From Melioribacteraceae bacterium (GTDB lineage: Bacteria; Bacteroidota; Ignavibacteria; Ignavibacteriales; Melioribacteraceae), in the NCBI GenBank assembly GCA_019638015.1, contig JAHBUP010000001.1, forward strand, positions 3,070,424-3,134,423: 64,000 nucleotides of DNA, in the 5' to 3' direction. Positions 35,253 to 44,095 of the stretch are shown piece after piece. The notes under the pieces were generated by a model, which saw only the letters and a list, made by a program, of their open reading frames with translations, did not search any database and was not told where the DNA came from. Each line of letters begins with the position of its first letter. Position 1 is the first letter of the stretch. The translations under genes and the position numbers were made by a program.

Positions 35253-37679
35253 CTACTTATTATGTGACTTAATTGCTGCCAGAACTAAAAAAAGATAATC
35301 AACAGTTCCTCCACCCAGTACATATTCGGTTTGCTGCCAAAAATAGGGCCACTCTTTTAATTCGGGTAAATCGGGACGAATAAGCGCGGTTCCAGATATT
35401 ATTCCTCCGGGAATATACGACCAATCTGCTCTATTCGTACCATAAGCAACCGTTGCCGATTTTGCGCCAACGCCTGATACAAACGAGGAAGTGTTTTCCC
35501 CAGGGTGGCATCCTAAAATAAAATTTAATGCATTCATATAATTATCTTTTGGAAAATATTCCGGAAGAATCTTGAATAAAAAATACTGGTCAACGCCATA
35601 ACTTTGAATACCCCAACCTGCACCCCAAATATTTGGTTTGTATGGAACACCATAAGGTGTTTCATTTTTTTGTTCATCTATTTTTGATGCGAATTTTTTA
35701 AGCTCTTCTATAGTTCTCTCTTTGAATTCCTTATTATTAACCAAGTCTAAAATTCTTGATATACTACTCCCTTGCCTATCAATTCTCTGTAATATATTAT
35801 TTGTATTAGATAAAATATAATCCCGATATTTATTTCTAGAAGTTGTAATAAATAGTTCAACTGCCGCTTCGATTTTTGATGGAGGATTTTTATCCTCATT
35901 AGAAGCCCATAATTCCTCTGCAATTCTTAAACAATCGTTTGCGAGTTCATCATTGAATCCCTTCATTACTCTTGATGCTGAAGCCAACGAATATGCTGTT
36001 TGAAGCTCATGGTTTGGATTTATTTCAGTGAAAACCCAATTGTCATCAGGTTGTTCATCGATATTTGCCGTCGGTTCCGAAATATTATTGGTCATCACCG
36101 AACCATCTCCCAATAAGGTATATTGACGTATTGTTGGTGATATTATCCCTCGATATAATCTGCCTAATGATTTATATCCATTTATAATTGACAGTAATCC
36201 ATGTTCAATCTGTTGAAGTATATCAGGTTTTCCATCTGGTTGATGTATTTCTACTATTTTGTTTTTCTGATCGATAGTAGTTGCATCGTAATCAATTTTA
36301 AATTCCTCATAAATTAGAGAAAGCAAATGAACAGTTTCGGCTTGCGATTCAATTCTTAAATCATAATCCCCCGCATCATGCCACCCCCCCTGGTTTAAGT
36401 TCGGAACATGTTCCAAAGGTTTATATTTTGTGAGTGTTGAGGAACCTTGTAAATACCCATCGAAATGATTTATGTTAGTTGGAGCCATCAGTGCGTCATC
36501 ATTATGGCATAGCCCATGCCAAACACGGTATCTATCATTTACTCGCATGTGGCACATTTGAACTGGTAAAAAATAATCGACTGTCGGCTGCCAAACATTT
36601 CTCGCAAAAACATTTTTTGATATCTGAAATGTAGAAGTTAAAAAGTCGCCATATTTTATTTGGTACATTCCCTCATCAGTTATATTAGTAAAATCGAAAG
36701 TGAAATATTTATAGCGCAAAAAGTATCCCCACTCGATTGGCAGTGCTGATAGTACAATTTCATTTTTATCATAATTTAATTTGATGAGATGAATATCAAC
36801 AGGCATATCCAGTTTATCCATTTCTATTATAGCTTTTTTTGATTGCAGTGGATGGTACCCAACCTGAGATATTTGCACAACTGGTTTATATCTCCAATTT
36901 TCAATAACATTAGGAGTAATAGTCCATTCAAGTGCGGAATCTGTTTTGTTTGGTAGCAGAAGAGAGCGAACTATAAACCAGCCATTATCATGTTTTCCTC
37001 TCCCATCAATTAACTGCAATTTACCGCTTTCTGATTCAATTGTAATTTTAAAATATGGGTCCTCCGGTGCGGCAATAATTTTATTGCCCTCAGCCATCGG
37101 AATAATTTGAACCTCTCCATCTTCATCCTTAAATAAAGGACCATTTGCTTGGCGATTAAAAATCCCGGAAGAATTATCTGTTAAAAATGATTTCCCAAAA
37201 TAATCACCGGGGAATAATTCAAAATTGAACCCAACTTTTCCAACCCATTCATCTGGTAGTGGTTTTTCCAAATCAACATATACTTTTATGAGTTTTCCTT
37301 CACACTTTATCCTAACTGAATAATTTAATTTGAAGTCGGGATATACAATGGGATTAAATCCTTTCCTATCTTTAGTTGAATCGGGATAACTCAAATATGT
37401 TGTGATTTGATTTTTAGTTATATCAACATTTCTATTTACTACCATTGGAATCGGAGACCATTGCCCGGGAGTCGGTTCCAATCTAACATCGCCGTTAGCC
37501 GCTGTTCTTTTTCCATGCTGAATAAATGTAAGCCCCGTTTGATGACCATCTGGATAAAAATCGCTAAATGCCATTACATTTAATCCTGGCATTTCAAAAT
37601 ATTCTTGCTCATTTAGTTTCAATAGGTTCTGTCCATGAATTATTGAAACCAGTAGAAATAAAAAAACTATTCTTTTCAT
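35253..37679 (-). CDS. GH9 glycoside hydrolase (cellulase family), secreted
   Basis: 808 residues with signal peptide. Residues 20-265 are of unclear type; residues about 268-350 form an Ig-like CelD_N domain (VVQISQVGYHPLQSKKAI); the rest is a GH9 alpha/alpha barrel with GGWHDAGDYDLRIESQAE (catalytic Asp pair), GCHPGENTSSFVSGVG and the C-terminal QTEYVLGGGTVDYLFLVL carrying the acid Glu. Family members are endo- or exo-acting on beta-1,4-glucan or gluco-oligosaccharides. No T9SS tail. Transcription likely begins at the operator-overlapped promoter near 38023-38050 and crosses a hairpin at 37862-37909. Confidence 0.88.
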   Translation of the reverse strand: MKRIVFLFLLVSIIHGQNLLKLNEQEYFEMPGLNVMAFSDFYPDGHQTGLTFIQHGKRTAANGDVRLEPTPGQWSPIPMVVNRNVDITKNQITTYLSYPDSTKDRKGFNPIVYPDFKLNYSVRIKCEGKLIKVYVDLEKPLPDEWVGKVGFNFELFPGDYFGKSFLTDNSSGIFNRQANGPLFKDEDGEVQIIPMAEGNKIIAAPEDPYFKITIESESGKLQLIDGRGKHDNGWFIVRSLLLPNKTDSALEWTITPNVIENWRYKPVVQISQVGYHPLQSKKAIIEMDKLDMPVDIHLIKLNYDKNEIVLSALPIEWGYFLRYKYFTFDFTNITDEGMYQIKYGDFLTSTFQISKNVFARNVWQPTVDYFLPVQMCHMRVNDRYRVWHGLCHNDDALMAPTNINHFDGYLQGSSTLTKYKPLEHVPNLNQGGWHDAGDYDLRIESQAETVHLLSLIYEEFKIDYDATTIDQKNKIVEIHQPDGKPDILQQIEHGLLSIINGYKSLGRLYRGIISPTIRQYTLLGDGSVMTNNISEPTANIDEQPDDNWVFTEINPNHELQTAYSLASASRVMKGFNDELANDCLRIAEELWASNEDKNPPSKIEAAVELFITTSRNKYRDYILSNTNNILQRIDRQGSSISRILDLVNNKEFKERTIEELKKFASKIDEQKNETPYGVPYKPNIWGAGWGIQSYGVDQYFLFKILPEYFPKDNYMNALNFILGCHPGENTSSFVSGVGAKSATVAYGTNRADWSYIPGGIISGTALIRPDLPELKEWPYFWQQTEYVLGGGTVDYLFLVLAAIKSHNK

Positions 37680-37861
37680 ATTACTTGATCCTTAAAATAA
37701 AATAGTAATAATAGACTCTACAATATCACAAATTTGATACCAAGCTGATCTTCCAGTTTTCTGTTTGAATTTACCTCTTTTTTTCAAATGTGTCGGGTTA
37801 TATTTATTAAAAAGATAATTCATTATAATTATTGATAGGATACGATATAAATGAAGTGAAG

Positions 37862-37909
37862 AAAAAAAGGTGGGTGGCAAACTTAAAAAGTTGAACATTC
37901 CACCCACCT
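37862..37909 (-). terminator. Terminator-like hairpin in the GH9 leader
   Basis: Perfect 10-bp GC-rich arms, AGGTGGGTGG (37868-37877) and CCACCCACCT (37900-37909), with an inner AACTT/AAGTT hairpin. Read on the minus strand it is followed by TTTTTTT, so it looks like an intrinsic terminator. It stands about 180 bases upstream of the GH9 start and downstream of the likely promoter, which suggests attenuation or a short leader RNA. A 17-codon frame (ATG at 37936, stop at 37883) runs into it. Confidence 0.6.
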
Positions 37910-38022
37910 ATAGAAATAAATAGAAGGAGGCACCATACTATCTATTCTATTTTGAATCGGGAGAAGCATTTAATTCTAAAAATATTTTGTTTAGTAATAA
38001 GGGCTATTTATAAATTAAACAA

Positions 38023-38050
38023 AATATATAGTTCATTGAACCGTTTCAAT
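38023..38050 (-). promoter_or_regulatory. LacI-type operator and promoter, GH9-GH5 unit
   Basis: ATTGAAACGGTTCAAT (minus-strand reading of 38050-38035) is a palindrome with central CG, the hallmark of LacI-family operators. Its TTGAAA also fits a -35 box, with TATATT (38028-38023, 15-base spacer) or TATTTT (17-base spacer) as -10. The operator would block the -35 region. The same sequence recurs at 38151 and 55314. Confidence 0.65.
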
Positions 38051-38150
38051 AATACCAATCATTTTTGAAAAGGGCAAGAAAAAAATGCGTGCTTCAACTT
38101 TATCAAAAGTACCCCCAAATTTGCTTGACTTTCTTCCAATTCTTTTATTA

Positions 38151-38168
38151 ATTTGAAACGGTTCAAAT
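38151..38168 (+). promoter_or_regulatory. LacI-type operator upstream of uxuB-like gene
   Basis: ATTTGAAACGGTTCAAAT, arms ATTTGAA/TTCAAAT with central CG, 52 bases before the SDR gene start. It has the same core (TTGAAACGGTTCAA) and the same orientation relative to the downstream gene as the sites at 38035 and 55314. No clear -10 box follows. Between this site and 38050 the gap is AT-rich; the whole 541-base gap 37680-38220 holds these sites and the hairpin only. Confidence 0.65.
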
Positions 38169-38220
38169 TTTTATTGAACTTTAAGTAAGTAATTTAAAAA
38201 GTAAGTCTAAAAGGTAAAAA

Positions 38221-39045
38221 ATGAATTATATAAATAACCTCTTCAGTGTTGATAGTAGGATAGTATTACTAACCGGAGGTGGTGGAATTTTAGCCGGAGA
38301 AATGGCTGCTGGGTTTATTCAAGCTGGAGCAAAAGTTATTTTACTTGATATTAATGAATCTGCTTTAATCAAAAAAGTTGATTCACTAAAATCTTTGGGT
38401 AGCGAAATCTATGGTTATAAATGTAATGTGCTTGATGAAGAAAATCTTAATGAAGTTAAAAGTAAAATTGTTGAGAAATTTGGAAGAATAGATGTACTCG
38501 TAAATGCTGCCGGCGGTAATATGGCAGGCGCAACAATTGGAATTGATCAAACCATTTTTGATCTGCAGATAGATCAATTTAAAAAAGTTACAGATCTAAA
38601 TTTAAATGGAACTGTCCTGCCAACTCTTGTTTTCGGGAAAATAATGTCAGAACAGCATAAAGGTTCTATTATCAATATTTCCTCGATGGCTACTTACAGA
38701 GCGATTACTCGCGTTGTTGGGTATTCGGCAGCTAAAGCCGCGGTTGATAACTTCACAAAATGGATGGCTGTTGAACTTGCCGCAAAGTATGGCAGTGGAT
38801 TACGCGTGAACGCAATTGCTCCGGGTTTTCTACTCACAGAACAAAATAGAACTTTATTGACAAATGAAGATGGTTCATTAACCGATAGAGGTAAAACAAT
38901 AATTGATATTACTCCCTTTAAAAGATTTGGTGAACCCAGCGAACTAGTTGGAACAATACTTTGGCTTGCTAGTGATGCTTCCCAATTTGTTACCGGTGCA
39001 ATCATACCGGTTGATGGTGGATTTAGTTCATTCAGCGGTGTGTAA
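38221..39045 (+). CDS. SDR D-mannonate oxidoreductase (fructuronate reductase)-like
   Basis: 274-residue classical short-chain dehydrogenase: LLTGGGGILAGEMAAGF (cofactor loop), DVLVNAAGGNMAG, IINISSMATY with catalytic Ser, VGYSAAKAAVDNF with Tyr and Lys, and GAIIPVDGGFSSFSG at the C-terminus. Such SDRs next to uxuA in Bacteroidota replace the classical UxuB and reduce D-fructuronate to D-mannonate. The role is inferred from uxuA 31 bases downstream; a gluconate-type dehydrogenase is the alternative. A LacI-type palindrome lies upstream. Confidence 0.8.
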   Translation: MNYINNLFSVDSRIVLLTGGGGILAGEMAAGFIQAGAKVILLDINESALIKKVDSLKSLGSEIYGYKCNVLDEENLNEVKSKIVEKFGRIDVLVNAAGGNMAGATIGIDQTIFDLQIDQFKKVTDLNLNGTVLPTLVFGKIMSEQHKGSIINISSMATYRAITRVVGYSAAKAAVDNFTKWMAVELAAKYGSGLRVNAIAPGFLLTEQNRTLLTNEDGSLTDRGKTIIDITPFKRFGEPSELVGTILWLASDASQFVTGAIIPVDGGFSSFSGV

Positions 39046-39076
39046 AATTTTAATTGTGATAAGGAATAATATATAA

Positions 39077-40267
39077 ATGGCATTTGAGCAAACTTGGAGG
39101 TGGTTCGGTCCTAATGACCCGATATCACTCAAAGAAATAAAACAAACAGGCGCAACTGGAATTGTAAGTGCCCTTCATCATATTCCGGTTGGTGAAGTTT
39201 GGAGCGTTGAAGAAATATTAATACGTAAAAAAATAATTGAGGAGGAGGGACTTACCTGGTCAGTTGTTGAAAGTCTTCCTGTACATGAAAACATTAAAAA
39301 AAGAAAAGCCAATTACGAACAACTAATCGAGAATTATAAGGTATCACTTAAAAATCTAGCCAAATGCGGTCTAGATATTATCTGTTATAATTTTATGCCG
39401 ATACTGGATTGGTCGAGAACCGATCTTAAAGTTGTTTTTAGAGATGGTTCTATCACCTCAAAATTCGAATCAAGAAAATTTGCCGCATTCGATCTTTTTA
39501 TTCTTAAAAGAGCCCACGCTTTTAAAGATTATTCAGAGGAACAAGTTGCTCGTGCGAAAGAATTTTTTGATTTATTAAAACCCGAAGAGATCCAAAATCT
39601 AAAGGATACAGTACTTCTTGGACTGCCCGGTTCATTAGAAGCTTTAACTTTAGAACAATTTAGAAAAGCCCTAAAAGAATATGATGATATTGATGAGAAT
39701 AAACTTCGCTATAATTTACATCAATTTATTAAAGCAGTAGCTCCGATTGCCGAGGAAGCTGGCATGTATCTAGTTATTCATGCTGATGATCCACCCTGGG
39801 GATTATTAGGTTTGCCCCGTGTCGTAAAGAATAAATTCGATGTAAAAGGAATTTTAGATGCCTACGATTCACCTCACAACGGTTTAACACTTTGTACCGG
39901 ATCTTTCGGCGCCGATGTAAAGAATGACCTCGTCGAATTAACCGAACTTTTCGCTCATCGAATAAATTTTGTTCATTTGAGAAATTTATCGAGAAATGAA
40001 CAGGGGGATTTTTTGGAAGAGAATCACCTTGATGGCGACATTGATATTTTTGGTGTAATGAAAACGCTTCTCATCGAGCAGAAAAAAAGATTGGAACAGG
40101 GAAGAAAAGATAATCGTTTTCCATTGAGACCCGATCATGGACATCTGATGATACCTGATATGAATAGAGAAGGTATTTATCCGGGTTATTCATTATTTGG
40201 AAGAATGAGAGGACTATCGGAGCTTCGTGGTGTTGAGTTAGGCATCAGGCGCTCACTTAATTTATAA
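39077..40267 (+). CDS. uxuA: Mannonate dehydratase
   Basis: Dehydrates D-mannonate to 2-keto-3-deoxygluconate in glucuronate breakdown. 396 residues. TWRWFGPNDPISLKEIKQTG at the start, LVIHADDPPWGLLGLPRVV, GLTLCTGSFGA, INFVHLRNLSR and PLRPDHGHLM carry the metal-binding residues known for UxuA. AAGGAATAA precedes the ATG. The next enzymes (KDG kinase and aldolase) and uronate isomerase are not in this window. It lies between the SDR and the MtaB-like gene on the same strand. Confidence 0.95.
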   Translation: MAFEQTWRWFGPNDPISLKEIKQTGATGIVSALHHIPVGEVWSVEEILIRKKIIEEEGLTWSVVESLPVHENIKKRKANYEQLIENYKVSLKNLAKCGLDIICYNFMPILDWSRTDLKVVFRDGSITSKFESRKFAAFDLFILKRAHAFKDYSEEQVARAKEFFDLLKPEEIQNLKDTVLLGLPGSLEALTLEQFRKALKEYDDIDENKLRYNLHQFIKAVAPIAEEAGMYLVIHADDPPWGLLGLPRVVKNKFDVKGILDAYDSPHNGLTLCTGSFGADVKNDLVELTELFAHRINFVHLRNLSRNEQGDFLEENHLDGDIDIFGVMKTLLIEQKKRLEQGRKDNRFPLRPDHGHLMIPDMNREGIYPGYSLFGRMRGLSELRGVELGIRRSLNL

Positions 40268-40361
40268 TTTATATTACTGATTTCTATTTCAATATATACA
40301 TAAGTTCATTTAGTAATTTATTCTGAGAACCTTTCTTTTAATCACTAATTAGGAATTGGTA

Positions 40362-41738
40362 ATGAGGTATAAAGATTTAGCAATCAGTAATCCCGACAAT
40401 CTAATTTTTGGAACCGCTCCTCATCCCATTAAAACAAAACGAGGATTAATTATTGGGGGTGGACTCGTGTATCCCGAATTAAATTTTACACTTCCCCCGA
40501 TGAGCATCTCCCCTTCCACCCTTGATGAAGTGATATCTAACTATAGAGATATTGTAAAAAACTCACTTGAAAAAGCGCTTCACTTAAGCAGTAATGGCGT
40601 TGTGTTTGAATTTGAGACTTTAATTGAGATGACACAAAATCCTGAGATTGGTATTGAAATAGTAAAAGTAATGAATGATGTGTGCGAAGATTATTTTTAT
40701 AAGTTTGGTTTGAAAAGTGAGATAAGATTAACACCAAACGATCTTCGAGAATTTGAACGCCCACCTAAACAGAGAACTTCAGAGTTGCTTGTGAAAATGT
40801 TTGAGTTATTCGAAAAAGGCGCGCTAGCAGGAGGCGATCTGCTTTCTATTGAATCTACTGGTGGAAAAGAAATCTCAGACGATTCCCTCTTAATGTGTAA
40901 TATCAAACAATTTATTTTTTCACAAGCTGTGCTTGGTGTGCGCGATATTAAATTTTTATGGAAGAATATCGTTGATATCGCAAATAGAACTAATACAATT
41001 CCCGGCGGTGATACTGCTTGTGGATTCGGGAATACAGCAATGGTATTGGCAGAAAAAAAATATATTCCCAAAACATTTGCGGCAATTGCCCGTATTGCTA
41101 CTGTTGTTAGAACTTTAGCTTCAGTTGAAGAAGGAGCATTAGGACCAGATAAGGATTGCGGGTATGAAGGACCTTTCTTGAAAGCAATAACCGGCATCCC
41201 TATTTCGATGGAAGGCAAAACTTCCGCTTGCGCACACACCAGTCCGCTTGGAAATGTGGCCGCGGCATGCTGCGATTTATGGAGCAATGAATCAGTACAG
41301 AATATAAAATTACTATCCGATTTTGCACCTGTGGTTTATATGGAACAATTGCAGTATGACGTTCGATTATTTAATGAAGCAGTTAAGGAAGGTAAAGAAA
41401 GCGTTATAAATCTTCAACGATTGCTTGTTAATTCCGATATCTCTTTTGATCCGCAGGCATTAATCTTAGCTCCTGCAAATGTTATTGAAATATCAAAAGA
41501 AATTGTAAAAGGAAGCAATTACATTGACGCGACCAAAAGAGGATGCCTAAAGGGACTGGATCTTATCGAACGAGCAATTGAGGAAAACAGACTGATTAAT
41601 GATCCAAAAGAAATTGGCTGGTTTAATATTTTACGAGATGATATAGAATCAATCCCCGATGATGAAAGTAAATTTGTGGAGGATATTTTATCAGAAATTG
41701 AGCCCGGTAAGTTTATTCTATCTGAATATGGTTTATGA
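40362..41738 (+). CDS. MtaB-type corrinoid-dependent methyltransferase
   Basis: 458 residues, strongly resembling methanol:corrinoid methyltransferase MtaB, which moves a methyl group from substrate to the cobalt of a corrinoid protein. The zinc ligands of MtaB are all present: Glu164 in LLSIESTGGKE, Cys220 in PGGDTACGFGNTAM, and Cys266 in GPDKDCGYEG; GKTSACAHTS and AACCDLWSNESVQ also match. The ATG at 40362 has AGGA upstream; the frame begins two codons earlier at a TTG. The gene follows uxuB-like and uxuA in the same direction (94-base gap) and converges on the operon encoding the corrinoid protein. Substrate is methanol or, by context, 4-O-methyl-glucuronate (inference). Confidence 0.88.
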   Translation: MRYKDLAISNPDNLIFGTAPHPIKTKRGLIIGGGLVYPELNFTLPPMSISPSTLDEVISNYRDIVKNSLEKALHLSSNGVVFEFETLIEMTQNPEIGIEIVKVMNDVCEDYFYKFGLKSEIRLTPNDLREFERPPKQRTSELLVKMFELFEKGALAGGDLLSIESTGGKEISDDSLLMCNIKQFIFSQAVLGVRDIKFLWKNIVDIANRTNTIPGGDTACGFGNTAMVLAEKKYIPKTFAAIARIATVVRTLASVEEGALGPDKDCGYEGPFLKAITGIPISMEGKTSACAHTSPLGNVAAACCDLWSNESVQNIKLLSDFAPVVYMEQLQYDVRLFNEAVKEGKESVINLQRLLVNSDISFDPQALILAPANVIEISKEIVKGSNYIDATKRGCLKGLDLIERAIEENRLINDPKEIGWFNILRDDIESIPDDESKFVEDILSEIEPGKFILSEYGL

Positions 41739-41760
41739 TTTTCAAGCAATTACTAACTTA

Positions 41761-43017
41761 TTATTTCAGTACATCCAGCATTTCAATTCCTGCAAGAATG
41801 ATTGCACCCAGCCCATGTATATCATTCAAGGGTGTAGGACGATTATAATAATAAACCAAATCATCACTCACTACAGTCCCGGCGCAAACTCCTTCAACTT
41901 CTCCCGTATCCTTATCAATCTTTGTCATGATCCCTTCCCAGCCTCTAATTGCAATTGACAAATATCTCTCTTCAATAAAACCATTTTTTACTGCGCTTGC
42001 AACTACGTAGGTAAACATCGCGCTGCACGATGTTTCATTGTAAGAGTCCGGTTTATCTAATAATTGTCTCCATAAACCATTGCTACTTTGATATTGAGAA
42101 ATTCCTAAAATATGTTTCTGAAGAAGTGAAATAAGAATTTTTCTTTTCGGGTGATTTAATGGTAATCGCTCCAATAATTCAATTTGTGCAAGTAAAGCCC
42201 AACCGTTAGCTCGACCCCAAAACGCAACTCCATTCCTTTTCAAATCTGAATACCAGCAATGGTGCATTAATCCTTTCTGTTCATTAAAAAGATATTTGTG
42301 ATAATTAATTACTTGTAATGCGGCGTCATCAAAATATTTTTGCTCTCCGGTAATCTCTCCCATTCTCGAAAGAAATACGAGTCCCATATAAAGATCATCC
42401 GCCCAGATTGTATACTTTGCGGGGAAGTGGCGAACAAGAGTTTTATCCTTTAGTCGTATTTGTTTTTTCAATATATGATTAGCTGAACTGTTGATGTAAT
42501 TTTGGTACCGTGGCTGATTATCGAATTTAGTTAGTTCTATTAAACTTGCGCCCATAGCTCCGCAATCGTCCAATTCTTCTGTTATAAATAACTGTCCAAA
42601 TGGATAACTCCATTTCCATCCATCTTTATGATTTGATTTGAAGTAATCAACATTATCGAAGGCAAATGCCAGATTTCTGGAAACAAAATGCTTCAATTCC
42701 GGCAAATTTAATTTTGAACTTAGTTTTAAGAATGAAATACCCAGCACCCCATTCCAGTATCTCCAATCATTATAAGGACTTTTAATCTTTACTTTTTCAC
42801 CAACCGGAATTTCATTAGTAGAATTAAATTCTCTTCCCGAAGAATCAGAGATAAAACTAAAAGAAGTAGATTTAATTATTTCACTGCTCATCATCATCAA
42901 TACCTTCTCAGTCTCATTTTTTGATTGAGAAAATATTTTAACATTCAGTAAAATTAAAATTAGGAATCCGAGCAGAAAACCTTTCAGATAAAAACTATAT
43001 TTATTAATAATTAACAT
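41761..43017 (-). CDS. GH105-type unsaturated uronyl hydrolase
   Basis: 418 residues with an N-terminal signal/anchor (to about residue 31). The alpha/alpha-barrel of the GH88/GH105 clan is indicated by TIWADDLYMGLVFLSRMG (catalytic Asp), FWGRANGWALLAQIELLERL, and SYNETSCSAMFTYVVASAV, all close to YteR-type GH105. The family hydrates and releases delta-4,5-unsaturated uronic acids left by lyases. No lyase gene is seen here. It is the last gene of the corrinoid operon, 12 bases after the UroD-like gene, and its stop is 22 bases from that of mtaB-like. Start ATG at 43017. Confidence 0.85.
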   Translation of the reverse strand: MLIINKYSFYLKGFLLGFLILILLNVKIFSQSKNETEKVLMMMSSEIIKSTSFSFISDSSGREFNSTNEIPVGEKVKIKSPYNDWRYWNGVLGISFLKLSSKLNLPELKHFVSRNLAFAFDNVDYFKSNHKDGWKWSYPFGQLFITEELDDCGAMGASLIELTKFDNQPRYQNYINSSANHILKKQIRLKDKTLVRHFPAKYTIWADDLYMGLVFLSRMGEITGEQKYFDDAALQVINYHKYLFNEQKGLMHHCWYSDLKRNGVAFWGRANGWALLAQIELLERLPLNHPKRKILISLLQKHILGISQYQSSNGLWRQLLDKPDSYNETSCSAMFTYVVASAVKNGFIEERYLSIAIRGWEGIMTKIDKDTGEVEGVCAGTVVSDDLVYYYNRPTPLNDIHGLGAIILAGIEMLDVLK

Positions 43018-43029
43018 CCATAATTCATT

Positions 43030-44058
43030 TTAATTATTATTCACCGCGTCAATAAAAGCTTGAATATTTTCCGAGGAAACATTTGGAGGCATTCCTCCCC
43101 CGCACGACATTACTATATGTGATCTGTCATTCAGCGATTTTATAAGCTTTGTGGTTTCGGATTTTACTTCATCTGTTGTTCCGCTTGCCAGTACATCACG
43201 AGGGGGCAAATTTCCAAGCATAGTGACTTTGTTTTGAGTCAATTCCTTCAATTCATTTAATGATACATCAAAACCCATATTATAAAAATTAACTCCCATT
43301 TCAGGCAAATGAGGAGTTGATACTCTGCATGGCGCGTCGTTATGTAAAAATTTAATCGATACATCCGAATCATAAAGTTCTTTAAAATATGGAAGACCAA
43401 ACTCAAGAAATTCTGGTTCGCCCATAAAACCGATTATATCATCCAGCATTAAAATTCCATCGATAGTTGGAATTGCTTCTCTCTGAAGCAAGTGCCAATC
43501 TTTTAAGTAATCTGTAATTTTTCTAATTAATAGATGAGCTTGGTCGGGGTACATCATCATCGTTGTTAAAAATTCCGTTGAACCCATTAGATAACTGGCA
43601 ATATTTAATGGTCCTCGCGAAACAGAGAATCGAATTTTATGCCCGGCGTCTTCAATTTTCTGACGGTTCATTTTTAATCTGTTCAACATAAATGGAAGCA
43701 ATCCATCGGTTGATACATTTGGTTGGGGAAGATTTTCGATATCCTCAACCGAATGAATCACTTTGTGTGCATGTGGGAATTCGTTTGTCGGGAAAGTGCA
43801 TCTAGCACCGAAAGCAGATGGCTCAGTACACATTCCAAATTCTGACCAGAAACCGGGTAAAAACATTACATCGGGGAAATCATTTATCGCTTTTAAATTC
43901 GCTTTCAGCCATAAATCATCATTCGAGAAATAGTCAACTATATTAATACCATACCAATTAGGCAGCCATGGGCAATCGATTATGAACCCGGTGGGTATTT
44001 TTTCTAATGTTTCGCCCGCAATAACTTTCTTGAGTAAATCCCAATGTTGATCAGTCAT
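43030..44058 (-). CDS. UroD/MtaA-family methyltransferase-like protein
   Basis: 342 residues of the uroporphyrinogen-decarboxylase fold used by MtaA, MtbA and other corrinoid methyltransferases, not a heme enzyme by context. In MtaA/MtbA zinc is bound by His-x-Cys and a later Cys (about 237, 239, 316). Here the corresponding positions are His239, Asp241 (FLHNDAPC) and Cys319 (VMSCGGGMP), so one Cys is replaced by Asp, with Cys244 close by. It may be the second methyltransferase or an independent substrate methyltransferase. It follows the reactivation-domain gene by 37 bases and precedes GH105. Confidence 0.75.
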   Translation of the reverse strand: MTDQHWDLLKKVIAGETLEKIPTGFIIDCPWLPNWYGINIVDYFSNDDLWLKANLKAINDFPDVMFLPGFWSEFGMCTEPSAFGARCTFPTNEFPHAHKVIHSVEDIENLPQPNVSTDGLLPFMLNRLKMNRQKIEDAGHKIRFSVSRGPLNIASYLMGSTEFLTTMMMYPDQAHLLIRKITDYLKDWHLLQREAIPTIDGILMLDDIIGFMGEPEFLEFGLPYFKELYDSDVSIKFLHNDAPCRVSTPHLPEMGVNFYNMGFDVSLNELKELTQNKVTMLGNLPPRDVLASGTTDEVKSETTKLIKSLNDRSHIVMSCGGGMPPNVSSENIQAFIDAVNNN

Positions 44059-44095
44059 CTTTCCCTCAATTAATTTTTATAGTAATAACTTGTGA

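Noticed and set aside
37692..37907. 71-codon minus-strand frame in the GH9 leader
   Set aside because: It starts inside the terminator-like hairpin, has no ribosome site, and its composition is that of random AT-rich sequence.
40362..41738. Trimethylamine-type (MttB) methyltransferase, possibly with pyrrolysine
   Set aside because: No in-frame TAG is needed and the zinc-ligand motifs match MtaB, not MttB.
43030..44058. Uroporphyrinogen decarboxylase (heme synthesis)
   Set aside because: No heme genes are nearby, the neighbours are corrinoid methyl-transfer genes, and the His/Cys positions align better with the MtaA branch of the fold.
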